Source of the DNA: Isoetes taiwanensis
Lineage: Eukaryota; Streptophyta; Lycopodiopsida; Isoetales; Isoetaceae
Assembly (NCBI GenBank): GCA_021234155.1
Contig: JAJEKV010000004.1
Span: 14,476,716-14,540,715, forward strand
Length of the DNA stretch: 64,000 bases
Reading direction: 5' to 3'
The notes under the pieces are model-generated. The model saw only the letters and a list, made by a program, of their open reading frames with translations. It did not search any database and was not told the origin of the DNA. The position numbers were made by a program, and so were the translations under genes. Of the stretch, positions 21,367 to 32,484 are shown one piece after another (the stretch's first letter is position 1; each line of letters opens with the position of its first letter).

Positions 21367-22082
21367 TGAGACTTTGGTATGAGCGGTTTGGACATCTACA
21401 TCCCCAAGCCTTACATACTCTAGTACGAGAATATATTGTTGTTGATCTCCCTTATTTAGATGATACTAATTTGGAGTTTTGTGAGGCTTGTGTTATGGGC
21501 AAACAATGAAGACAATCTTTTCTAGTGGGAGGAGGCACAAGAGCGGAGCATGTGCTGGAATTGATTCATTCTGATGTATATGGGCCCATGCAGATGATGT
21601 CCATTGAAAATAAGAAATATATGATGACCTTCATTGACGATTTTTCCAAATTTATCACTGTTAGATTGTTGGCCCGAAAATCTGAAGTCTTTGATGCATT
21701 TCATGCTCAAGTGGAACATCAAACTGGCTGCCATATCCGGATGCTGCATAGTGATAATGGTGGAGAATATGTTTCTAATGAGTTTAAGAATTATTGTAGG
21801 GACTTGGGTATTCATCATCAATTGACCATCCGTTATACCCCTCAGCAGAATGGAATCGCTGAGGGAATGAATAGAACTTTATTGGAAACTGCTAGGACCG
21901 TGCTCAACCATGCTGGTCTACCTCATAAATTTTGGGGTGAAGCAGTAATGACCGTTGCCTATTTGGCAATAGACTTCCCACAAGTGCTTTGCGTGGTCAA
22001 ACCCCTTATCAAGGTTGGACTGGCCGGCAACCTATTAATCATTTGCGCATATTTGATTGCATTGCCTATGCACAATTTTTGA
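21367..22082 (+). pseudogene. pol: Copia integrase
   Basis: The zinc-binding HHCC region reads RFGHLHPQALHTLV and EFCEACVMGKQ, then a TGA, then the core. The catalytic triad is visible: first Asp in ELIHSDVYGPM, second Asp in MLHSDNGGEYVS, Glu in NGIAEGMNRTLLETAR, with the normal spacing. After AVMTVAYLA a frameshift near 21970-21990 moves into the next frame (TPYQGWTGRQPINHLRIFDC), which runs into the RT region. One stop and one frameshift inactivate an otherwise well-preserved domain. Confidence 0.92.
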
Positions 22083-23153
22083 ATGCTAAGAGAAAGAAGC
22101 TCAACATGAAAAGTGAGAAGTGTGTTCATATGGGATATTCTAGCGAGTCCAAGGCTTGTCGGTTGTTTTCTCTCACAATTAATACTTTGATCATTAGCCG
22201 TGATGTTGCCTTGAATGAGCTTTTATTTTATGGGGGAGCAAGTACATCAATCATGGGAAGACAATTTCTTGATATTGATTTATTGGATGACTGGTGTTCA
22301 GACTCTCAAGATGAAGACCTGATAGTTGCCCCAATAGCCCCAACCTCATCTTCTACTCTATCGTCTGTTGGGGCAGCCACTTCTTCTTTTGATATGACTG
22401 ATATTGAAGATCTTGAACAGGTAATCCAACATTCAAGTACTTACGCAGGTGTTACAAGACCTTCCAGAACAATCACGCCTACTCCGGATGGAAGCTTGAA
22501 GCCTCATCGTGGAATAACTCGATCTGGATGTGTGAGCTATCTTAGTCAAAAGCTATTGAAGCTCAATCTTCTAGCTCCAGATCTCATAAGCACGCTAGAG
22601 AACTCTTGGTTGCTGCCCCCACATGTTCAGGAACCCCTCAATGTTCATGAAGCATTGACTAGTCCTTTTGCACAAGAATGGAAACAAGCTATGGACGAAA
22701 AATATGAGTCTCTTATGAAGAACCAAACTTGGAAGCTTATTCCATTACCTCAGCCGCTTCAAGTGGTAAGCACAAAGTGGTTGTTCAAGGTTAAGAGAGA
22801 CGCCGCAGGTCAAATTCAGTGATATAAAGCCAGATTCGTAGCGCGTATTGCTGGTCTTCATTGAAACCTTCTTTCTAGTAGTTCGAATGTCCTCCATAAG
22901 GACTCTCTTGTTAATTGCAACTCAATTTAATTTAGAGGTACATCAAATGGACGTGCAAACGGCCTTCTTGCATGGTATTCTTCAAGAGGAAGTCTATGTT
23001 TCCCAACCCGAATGTTATATTGCACCAGGGCTGAGGAAAATTGATTACGCCAATCACCTCGAGCTTGGTTTGATCATATTAACACCTTCCTGGGTCAGCT
23101 TGGTTTTCAAAGTCGAACCATTGAAAGGAGCATCAAACATGTTAAAAAATTGA
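22083..23153 (+). pseudogene. pol: Copia integrase tail and reverse transcriptase, truncated before YVDD
   Basis: The frame from about 21989 continues KCVHMGYSSESKACRLFS (integrase C-terminal domain), then a Ser/Thr-rich linker, then the RT start EWKQAMDEKYESLMKNQTWK and VVSTKWLFKVKRD. A TGA follows GQIQ. The next frame has VVRMSSIRTLLLIATQFNLE, VHQMDVQTAFLHGILQEEVY and SQPECYIAPG. The catalytic Asp of the first palm motif (QMDVQTAFLHG) is present. Similarity ends near 23153, before YVDD and RNase H. Confidence 0.9.
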
Positions 23154-24271
23154 ACCATTAAATTAATCCCCCCCGGACCCCCCCAGTTGTTTTTGCTGAT
23201 ATTCGTGCAGGGCGTCCATATCTGTACGGAATAAATATAAATGTTTTACGAAATATGTATGAATGTTGTACGAAATGTGTATAGAAATATATCTGTACGG
23301 AATAAATATAAATGTTGTACGAATTATGTAATGTTGTACGAAATGTGTATAGAAATTAAAAAAAACAAAAACAAAGATGGCCTAGGGGTGTGCATGGGTC
23401 GAAAAATTTTTGGGTGGTTCTATATAACACGAGGTCCATACTTAGAAAATGTTGCAATGGAACCATATAGAAAATGGGTCATGGGGTATGAAATAATATT
23501 AATATAGTAAAGAACATGGGATACCGTATGTTGTAGAATACAACGAAGTATAAATATCCCTAGTCGAACCCACCGTCTTCTTTGGTAGGTTGCCGTGCAG
23601 CCTTGAATACCTTAGACCTAGAAATAAGTTTGTCCATTGGCAGCAAGTTAGTTTATTACAACTTGCAACTTTGATCTCGTGTGGAATAACCCTTGCCCAA
23701 CACGCACTTCACAGCTATACAATTATACAACTTGGCAAAACTTCAAAGCTTTCTTCAGGTGGATGCACATGACAAAGAGGCTTGTAAATTATGCTATGAG
23801 AGGTATACCCTTTTGTTCTTCTCTGAAGGACTAAAATACAAGCAAAAGCAACGAGATTCTAATGAACATAGTACTGGACTTTGCTGCCTGCATGAACACA
23901 GCTTGCTACTCGAGCATAATAAGCTATATCTATATGAATTGGGGATTTGTGAGTTCTAACTCTCATACAAACAAGCTAAACTGCAAATTTACCGTGAAGA
24001 TGAATGTTGTATGTCTCTTATATAAAAATACCTATATGGCCGCAAAAGAAAGTAAGCAATGTGCCATGCGTGGTGTTAAGTACTAAAGGGACTCAACATG
24101 CATGCATTGCATGGTATGCATGCACTGTGTACATGCCAAAACCATAGAATGGGAGTGCAAACTAACAAGAAATACAACACGCGCTCTATAAATACTGTTG
24201 ACATACCCTCACACAAATACAGCAACAGAATCATATGCAAACCATAGCAAAATAGTCGTATAATGGCATTA
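23154..24271. other. Unassigned sequence with a tandem duplication
   Basis: A C-rich run at about 23167-23185 follows the truncated RT. At about 23219-23357 a block containing CTGTACGGAATAAATATAAA and TGTTGTACGAAATGTGTATA is duplicated in tandem, about 67 bases per copy. From 23360 to 24271 there are only short frames without recognisable motifs; GCATGCATTGCATGGTATGC near 24100 is a small palindromic region. Confidence 0.5.
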
Positions 24272-26945
24272 CTCACACCTCTCAAAGGGATATTGCTAAC
24301 ACTTTTCATGATAAATTCAAGGATCTCTTTCAGTGTAAGCCTATTCCTTCCAATGATCTCCAGAATGCTAATGCTTTTAACTCTCTTATTAATATTATTC
24401 TTCCTTCTGCTTCTGATACTACAGATTCCTCTATGATCTCTATGCCTTCACAAGATGAAATCCTTAACATTCTTATTAGTTTCAGCAATGGGAAATCCCC
24501 TGGTCCAGATGGCCTTCCTGCTGAATTCTATGTTAAATTCTGGGATATTCTTAAAAATGATCTTACTTCTCTTGTGCATGCCTTCAGGAGTGCTGAACAT
24601 TTGCATCCTTCTATCTCTAGTGGTTTCATCTCCTTGATTCCCAAGATCGATCATCCTACCAAACTTCAAGACTGGCAGCCTATTTCTCTAACAAACACTA
24701 CTTATAAGTTCTGTGCTGAAATCATTGCTTCCAGGATTAAGAATTATCTTCAGAAGAATATCAGCCTTAATCAATCTGCTTTTCTTCCCAAAAGATATAT
24801 TCTGGTATGTGGCTATTATGGAGGGTCTCCATTGGAATAGGATCTCTAAGCAGAATTGTGTTCTTCTTAAACTAGACTTTAAATGGGCTTTTGATTCAGT
24901 GAGATGAGATTTTCTTGACTTTGCAATGTCTAAGGTTGGTTTCCTTCTCAAGCTAAAAAATCTCATTTTTTGTCTAAATTCTAGATCTAATTCAGCTGTT
25001 ATTATCAATGGTTCTCCATCTAGATTCTTCCCCCTTACTTGTGGTGTTAGGCAAGGCTTTCCTCTTGCTCCTTATCTTTTTCTATGAGTTGCTTACTAAA
25101 GCTATTTCTCATTTTCAGAGTCTTGGTCTTATTAAATGTCTTCAACTTCCTGAGTCCAATGAATTCCTTAGTATTCTTCAATATGTTGATGACTCCTATG
25201 GAGTTCTTTCTGAAAATTCTTAAGCAATTCTCAGCCGCTTCTGGTATCCAGCTTAACATTGACGAGCTTGATAGTTGGAGATACTACTCATCAAAGTTGG
25301 GCTGGTATTAAAGTTCTCTCCCCTCTTCAAACTACTAAATTGTTGAGTATGCCTCTATATTTGAATCATAGTATCAAAGGTCTGTGGGATCCTATTCTTT
25401 CTACAATCAAGAAGAAGCTGAATAGTTACAAGACTACTCTATCCCTTGCTGGTAGAACTGTAATTGCAAACTCAATCTTAGCGAGTGTAGCTCCTAAACT
25501 AATCCATCATGATCTGGAGAAAATTATACGAGGCTCCATCTGGAATGGTAAACATCAACTGGGCTCTATTTGTAGATCTAAGGTCTTAGGGGGCTTGGCT
25601 GCAAGAATTTATTTCTTCAAGCTCAATCCTTAGCAGGTAAGTTCATCTGGAAGGCCATTCATAGTAGTCAATCTCCTGCCTCCAAGTTCATTAGATACTG
25701 GATTCATAAAAGTCATCCTTATGGTCATCCTTCTATTCAGCATCTGCTTCCTCAATGTGCCTTTGTTAATCTTAAGCCTGCCACCAATATCTATCCTCTG
25801 ATGTGAAATTTAATTAACGCTTGAAATTCTCTCTCTCCAAACTATGCTTTTATTTCAAGAGACAAAGTTGATAGTGAAATGCCTATATTTTTTGGAATCC
25901 AATTCTTGTAGATCATGATTCCACTATGCTGGTTGTTCGACATCCAAAGATTTGCAATAAATGATGTGGACAGAATTATCTCTTGGACTAAGCTAAAAGA
26001 TCTCATTAGAGGCATCTCCTCGGATAAAAAATTCTTCTTCCATATTAAGAATCTCCTGTGTAATCTCTCTGCCAGTCCAGGGAATGGAGATTGGTCTATT
26101 GATGGCAATTTCTGACACAGGTTTCAGTTATATTAAAGATCTTTTCTTAAGGGATAGGATTATCTCTTGGACTAAGCTAAAAGAGCTCATTAGGGATACC
26201 TCCTCGGATAAAAAAGTCTTATTCCATATTAAGAATCTTCTGTGTAATCTCTCTGCCAGTCCAGGGAATGGAGATTGGTCTATTGATGGCAAGGTGGGAT
26301 ATAATGTGAGGACTGTGTATAATGCTCTCTCTGCTAATGTTACAAATTGTAAAACAATGACAAAGTAGCCAATCAATACTGATCAGCTTAATATCTTATT
26401 CTCCAATGTTTGGAACTTTTATTGTCCTTCCAGGATTTCTTATTTCATTTGGCTGATTGCTAATGGCAGTTTGAATAATCTTTATTCTTTATCAAGAAGG
26501 AATTCTAATATTTCGGCAAATTGTCCCATGCTCTGTGATAATGATGAAAATATGAGTCATATCTTTTTCTGCAATAAGCTAAACGGGTTTTGGTCTTGGT
26601 CAACTAACAAGTTTTGAATTTCTCATAATCGAGATCTTCTGTCTATTCTTCAATCTGATGACAAATTCACTAACACTATTATTCATTCTCACCTTTGGAA
26701 TATCTGGAAATCAAGAAGCCATGTTTTATATGGAGATAAAAGACTTTCTATTTTTTGGATTAAGCTGCATTTTCAATTTGACTTTGAAACTCTTGCTACT
26801 GCTCACAAAAAAATATTTGGTCCTAACTATGACAGGAAATGGGATTCATGTGGAGAGTACAGTGGTTGTTTTGATTTGTTTGCTTCAAATTTGAATGTAG
26901 TAGATTCTAACATCCTCTTTTATGATGATCCTAGAATATCTTGAG
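24272..26945 (+). mobile_element. 5'-truncated L1-type LINE, ORF2 from RT to the 3' zinc domain
   Basis: Similarity starts at SQRDIANTFHDKFKDLFQCK, just upstream of the RT. RT blocks follow in several frames: GKSPGPDGLPAEFYVKFW, QDWQPISLTNTTYKFCAEII, SLNQSAFLP, LLKLDFKWAFDSV, PLTCGVRQGFPLAPYLF, and YVDDS at the catalytic site (normally YADD or FADD in L1). Further on come a connection region and a C-terminal zinc-binding-type block (SRISYFIWLIANGSLNNL, CDNDENMSHIFFC). At least six frameshifts or stops are present. The missing 5' half (ORF1 and endonuclease) is typical of incomplete target-primed reverse transcription. Confidence 0.9.
25969..26292 (+). repeat. 140-bp direct duplication inside the LINE
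   Basis: The stretch encoding RIISWTKLKDLIR and LCNLSASPGNGDWSIDG appears twice, starting near 25969 and near 26153 (offset 184 bases). The copies are about 90% identical, with most differences in the middle. The repeat is not part of the LINE structure and is a local duplication after or during insertion. Confidence 0.88.
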
Positions 26946-27059
26946 TTCATGCGAGGACCAGAGAAGAGCAAGTTTGATGATCACTCTCCTTTTCGTGAAC
27001 CTTCAAGTGATACTATGTTTGAGAATAGTTTGGCTAATCAATGGAGTCATATATGATGA

Positions 27060-27666
27060 GCGCTGGCTACTTACATTACCAGAAGGACAGTGAGGACTTA
27101 TGGGCTGCCATTTTCTGTAGAGAGGTTGTTCAGATTCATTGCTTATGGTCGTTTCTGATCAACAATCATTTCAATCTAATTGAAAGACAACTATCAAGAT
27201 ATAGATCGATGTACTATAATCACAAGCAACTTGCAGATGTCTATGGATCACTGCTTTTACTCTTGGGAGGCCAGTGACCCTCTGCACCCGGAGCGGATGC
27301 GCTACCGAATTGCGTTGCACCTTGCTTGCTTGACCCCCTGAGAACAGAACCACTGACACGCTCTCATCTATCTATGTTCCATCTCCGTATCCCCCAACAA
27401 CATCAGAAGGGCCTTCTTTAATCCGAGGGCCTGATGAAGCCGGATTCGTAGCTCTTTTCTTGGCTCTGGCCGACAAATATGAACCTAATTTATTTGAGCC
27501 TATGTATAGGCCATTTATCTGGCAGGACGTTTTTCCATTCACACCAACAGCTATATATCACACCCACAACCCAATCAGTGAATCTAAAGTAAAGATCAAG
27601 TGTGAAGCAGGTTTCAGCCCACATCTCTTCCTTACACCAATTATATTTGCTCACCGGGATGCATGA
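27060..27666 (+). pseudogene. Coding remnant of unidentified protein
   Basis: Directly after the LINE, one frame reads MDHCFYSWEASDPLHPERMR then YRIALHLACLTP (about 27236-27341), stops, and continues after a one-base shift as ENRTTDTLSSIYVPSPYPPT, IRGPDEAGFVALFLALADKY, EPNLFEPMYRPFIWQDVF and NPISESKVKIKCEAGF, ending at 27666. The two blocks together are over 130 codons of unbiased, globular-looking sequence, so this is very likely real ancestral protein. A less certain upstream block (LPFSVERLFRFIAYGRF, about 27100-27150) may belong to it. I do not recognise the family. Confidence 0.45.
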
Positions 27667-29227
27667 GATATTTGAAGCCTTGACTGATGACAGGTTGGAG
27701 CTTCAGCTTCAAATTTAGGTAATTTATTTTGGTTCTTTAGGCTAGTGTCTTGACTTAAAGTTCTTGCCTTTGCTTAATCCACATTTTTTTTTCAAGCTTC
27801 AAGTACCATCATATTGAAATCGAGGATTTATTCTTTCTTCTCCATGTTCTTTACCAACAGAGGTATCGATTTTCAATCACATTTTCACATGAATGGCTTC
27901 TGCCGCTACTCCATTCCAGGTATTGCAAGATTCTATTTGGTCCACAAGTCAATTTGATGCAGGTTCACAAATCTAGGGCTTCTAGAACAGCTACATGTTA
28001 TGTTTCTTCCTGTAAGGTAGTGGCAAAAGGAGTGGGTTTCTTTTCAACAGATTCGAATGCTGTGAGTCTTTTGGTGTCCATAAACCTGAAAAAATTGCTA
28101 GGTTCTAATGATATTTGTTTCATCTTCTTGAACCCTTCATCTTTTGTTATTTATCTTTACTACAAGCATTTCCAAACATGGCTTTTTGCATTTATAAAAC
28201 TTGCGTTTTTGTGTGCATGTACGGATAGCAAGTGAAGTGCTACATAATGACTTTATAATAGCTTGCAAAGTTGTTTTTTGTAATTGAATAATATGATAAG
28301 CAATTTTAGAGCTGAAGGTTCTAAATGTTATAATGCTTTTTGAGCAATTTCATTGACAAAAGTATACAGGGCCAAACTATGGAGGCAAGCAATCAAATAA
28401 CAGATGCTGAAGTTCGGAGGGGGCAAGCAATCAAATAACAAATGCTGAAGTTTAGAGTGCATGCAATTAGATCAGGAATTACAATTTAATATATAGAAAG
28501 AATAAAGGATGAATATGCTGGATAATATACTATTGTTTCACACTGTATTAAATTGAGTTCTTAAAGATATGGTAGTATTACCTTCCCCTTACCAAGTGTT
28601 AGATCAATAATCAAGAATTTTTTTCGTATATTTAGGATTCAAGAGTTTTTGGCAGATAATTTCCTTGAAGGTCGTTCTTGCATGGCTCATTTCAGGTAAT
28701 ATACTTAATGGTTTGAAGCTGCAACTTATCTTTGATGAATGCACTTGAGATAGACTATGCTGCCGGTTCGAAATGGTGTCAAAACACCATGTTTAATCAG
28801 TCCCAGGAAGCATCAAAATACATGCTTTGGAATGTTTTGGGGGCATCAAATTACGAGCTCCTGAGTTCATGACCGCTTCGTTGTTTGTCACTGATGATTT
28901 ATATCTTACTATTTAAACCTGTTATGGGAAATCATTTCAACTTAAGCAACATTTTTTCTACTAAATATCAGCCTTTACAAATTTAATGACTATGTATTTC
29001 AAAATGCCAAGAGCATGAGTCTGTCTTGCATCTTCAAAGGCTTTTTAAATTATTGCATGTCTAAAATATATGGAGTTCTGATGTTTGGTCTGGTGCATTT
29101 CCTCTAATATAGGTCTGCATATTTGATGACATTTCCCTTACTAGAATGCTGTTACTTTACCGCTTTTGTAGTATAATAGTTTCTATGTGTATACACTTGG
29201 ACATTGTACAAAATTCTGACATTTTAG
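27667..29227. other. No gene recognised
   Basis: A short exon-like block near 28640-28697 (QEFLADNFLEGRSCMAHF, ending in a CAG|GTAAT donor-like site) is the only coding-like signal; it may be an upstream exon of the kinase remnant but this is not shown. Two near-identical 40-base blocks containing GCAAGCAATCAAATAACA lie at about 28384-28445. Confidence 0.4.
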
Positions 29228-29437
29228 GTTGCTTGTTGTATTCAAGATTCAGATCAGCTGGAGGATTTGATTTTTATGAAGACCACTCTAGCTCATAAAT
29301 TGCCTATGGGGGATGAAGGCTTTGTGGAATTTGTGGTATATTTATTAAAAATAAATCATGTAATCCGTCCTTCAGCAACAGCGGAGGCTCTTCAACATCC
29401 TTGGCTCTCTTATCCATATCAGCCCATTTCTTTCTAA
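29228..29437 (+). pseudogene. Protein kinase C-terminal exon (DYRK-like), isolated
   Basis: The block begins after an acceptor-like TTTTAG and reads SDQLEDLIFMKTTLAHKLPM, GDEGFVEFVVYLLKINHVIR, PSATAEALQHPWLSYPYQPI, SF and a TAA. The F-x-x-x-L-L-x-I-N-x-x-x-R-P-(S/T)-A-x-E-A-L-x-H-P-W-L pattern is the last helix of the kinase C-lobe, and the KKTTL..RLP lead-in with a Tyr-Pro-Tyr tail is most like plant DYRK-type dual-specificity kinases. No upstream kinase exons (VAIK, HRD, DFG) are recognised in the preceding 2 kb, so it may be a fragment or the end of a gene with long introns. The frame itself is open to a natural stop. Confidence 0.65.
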
Positions 29438-31138
29438 TGTTGGCATGCATTATGATCTTCATGGAAATATGAAAAGATTACCATTTCCCATTTTTATTTT
29501 TGGATTCTGGAGCAGACGCAGTACCGAGGCTTTTTTTTGGCTGATAGAAAGTATTTCTCTTTGAGCAGAGTTTTCTTTCCACCTCCCCTGAGCACCCTAT
29601 CTTCTGGAGTTGGGCTTGATTGAATGCCAGTAAGTTTTGCAAGGGATCATGCCATGCTTTGCTCTCGAACCTTTACACAGTATACATGGGGGTCTGATTG
29701 TTTGTACCAGTTTCCTTGCAGCACCAACGGGGGCTGCTTGCTTCTTCGCAAGCAAGATCGCCCAGCTTGCAAGATGTTTCCTGCTTTAAGAGCATTCTAT
29801 TGTTTTAAAATCAGGCGGATCTGGAAAACCACCATTTTTATATTAAGGCTGCCTATATGAGGTGCTTTATATAGGATGAGTTTAATTGTGCTTGCAGGCA
29901 GAGCTGCAGATTGTTGGCATAAGAGTTTCGGCAGCATGGGGCTCCAGTAGAAATGAAAGAGTCTTTAATTTTTCCTTTGCTTTTCATTATTTTCTTACTT
30001 ATAGAATTTTATTTGAGTTGAGCTATTTGGAATGCACACAAGTTGATCGTTGTACGAAATCAACATCATATAGTATTCTGCTTAAAATCTTATAGTATTT
30101 TGCAAATCTTGTTATACAGTATAGCAAATTTTGTACTTGCATACCCCACAAACGAGGAACTTTACGTACGGTTTAGATTAAGGAATAAGGGGTGAATATG
30201 CCTATCCAACAGCTCTCGTTGCCCGGAGTCACCCCCCGTGTGAATATGCACCCAAACCAAAGGGGGTTTAAGGGGGATTTTAATTTAAATGTGTTGGACC
30301 CAATGGTTGTGTTAATTAATGTCAATGGTAGTTATGTGTTGGTTGTTAATGTCAATGGTTGTTATGTGTTGGGGGATTTAATTTTTATATGTTGGATGCC
30401 TCATAATTGTATTTTGCACGTAACTAGAATTCATTTGAGGCTTTCATCTGTAGCTTTTGAATTTGATCACAATAAAGCAAATAGAACATAAGTAAAAGTT
30501 ACAATAAAGATAGAGCAGATTGATCCCATTATTCTGAAAGTTATAAAGTTTGCAATACAAAGAAAACCCCCTGTTATTATGCTACATATTGTTACTTCCG
30601 CTACAACTATTTCTCTTTCACAATGACACCATTGTTTATCAATCCATATGATTTTGGATGCTCCATCTCTAGCTTAAAGGTAATGCATGATTCACCTTCC
30701 TTCCTTCCTTCCTTATGGTTCGATTAAAGTTCCAAACCTACAATATAAATGCATTCTTGTGGCCACTGTTTGACTGATCTACGTGACATGGAAAAGGGCG
30801 TGGAATAATCCGCCTGTTGTGTGCATAAGAATCCGTTTGTTGATTGAAGCTAAAGGTCGGTCAATTATGAACAATTCGTGCCGGGGAATATCCAAGAGTT
30901 GGAAGCAAACATAGGGCCTAAACTCTAAACTTTTTGAATCTGCGACAAATCTTAGGAAGGAAACAAAAAGGGGTTTTGCAAAGACTACATTGTAGAATCG
31001 AGAAACCAATACCTTGTAAAAAAAAAATTATGCTAACTGAAGAAACATTAAAAAACAAATACCTTTGTAAGTGTGAGCAAAAAATCCATCTCGTGGTAGT
31101 AAAATCCACTCCGGCAATAAGAATCCAAGAGGGCAAGT
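29438..31138. other. No gene recognised; small tandem repeats
   Basis: A 32-base unit around GTTAATGTCAATGGTNGTTA plus TGTGTTGG is duplicated at about 30307-30373. A CTTCC run lies near 30695-30713. Open frames up to about 100 codons carry no motif. Confidence 0.5.
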
Positions 31139-31424
31139 ACACATGCACACATGCACATGCACTTGCACATGCACAATACACATGCACATGCACATGCACA
31201 ATACACATGCACATGCACATGCACTTGCACGCACATGCACATGCATGTGCACATGCACTTGCACGCACATGCACATGCATGTGCACATGCACAAATAAGA
31301 AGTGTTGATGCATACACATGCGCAGTGTTGATGCACAAACACTGCGCTGTGCATGTGCACATGCATGTGCATGTGTGTGCATGTGCATGTGCGTGCATGT
31401 GCATGTGTTCATGCACAAACACAT
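31139..31424. repeat. Inverted ACATGC / GCATGT hexamer array
   Basis: The left arm (about 31139-31292) is built of ACATGC units with ACTTGC, ACGC and ACAATAC variants; the right arm (about 31347-31424) is built of the reverse complement GCATGT with GTGTGC and GTGCGTGC variants; a unique spacer of about 55 bases separates them. The unit alternates purine and pyrimidine at every step. Long Cys/His/Met-rich frames on both strands exist only because of the periodicity and are not genes. Confidence 0.93.
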
Positions 31425-32484
31425 GCAGAGAAAGACAACAACCCTCAGATTGTTCCAACCAACAAAAATCAACGGCCCATAAAGGGTGCACTCTAGAAAT
31501 ACTATTTAGTACACCTACAACAACGAAATCATAGGAAAAAAAAAAAACCCCCTGTTATTGTGCTACATATTCAAGCTTATAACAATGTGATATTTCTCTT
31601 AACCAAATTAAAATGTACAGAAAAATGCAATATTTTGTCATATAACAAGAGTTATATTACATTTAGGCAATGAAATATTCCTAGGCATTGAGAAACGCCG
31701 AATATATCCCCCTAGAGTTCCAAGAATAGGCCACTGCTAGTCTCGCCTTTAGGTATTCCTTCCATCCAACACATCCAAATTTTCTCACAACCATAGACCC
31801 TCTCGCAAATGGATCTCATTAACTACCTCTAAATGCTCTTGCAAATGCGATCAAGTCAACTTAGCATCATATGCACAAATATTGCAAGAGCAAAATAACG
31901 TGGATGTCAACATTTGCTTATTTCCTTTGATGTGGATTGTCTCAGCAAACTCTGGGGCATTTTTCTAGTTGGATGGGTTTGAGTCGACCTTAACCCCGTT
32001 GATGGCCGTGCTTGTTTTGACTGGCATGGATTCAATCTGCAAGGTCATGACTGGTGTTACAACCTATTTCTGGTGTTTTGCCTTGCTATGACATGAATGT
32101 CTGATAGGATGCCTGACCTATTCCGGCACATGTTTATGTTCCTGATCAGGACATATGCTCGATTAGGACACTGAAATGGTTGTATAAGCACTTCTCCTGC
32201 AAACTATGTGGAAAACATGAGAAAAATAGTTTCAAGAATCTACAACAAGCCAATTTCTACGTGAATGTTGTTACCATCCAAATTTCCATACATTGACCAT
32301 TAAATAATCTGAATGCTAAGCATAAGCAAATGAAAACGAACAACGGTTTATTTCAACTTCTCCAAACTAGATCATATATACTGTCTTATAATACAGAGAT
32401 ATATGTAAAACACAGCAAACATTCTTTACTACTTTGGCATTCAAGATAAAATTTGATTTATTTTCAATGCATGTTGCCTAAGAG
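31425..32484. other. No gene recognised
   Basis: AT-rich sequence without recognisable coding or repeat structure. It ends where the minus-strand LINE at 32485 is cut off. Confidence 0.45.

Larger units (their letters stand above)
16560..23153 (+). mobile_element. Degenerate Ty1/Copia retrotransposon with a nested insertion
   Basis: The order is primer-binding site, untranslated leader, gag, protease, integrase, RT, which is the Copia order (integrase before RT). The 5' LTR should end just before 16701; a short LTR beginning around the TGTTGACGTGTCAG at about 16562 is possible but cannot be confirmed because no second copy was found downstream. The gag gene is split by about 2.8 kb of foreign sequence (17575-20370). 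The RT stops in the palm before the YVDD site, and no RNase H, polypurine tract or 3' LTR follows. Stops and frameshifts throughout show it is dead. Confidence 0.88.

Noticed and set aside
31028-31534. Four overlapping long frames (115-184 codons) rich in Cys, His and Met on both strands, resembling a metal-binding protein
   Set aside because: All come from the ACATGC/GCATGT array, whose 6-base period keeps every frame free of stops; no start context or motif outside the repeat.
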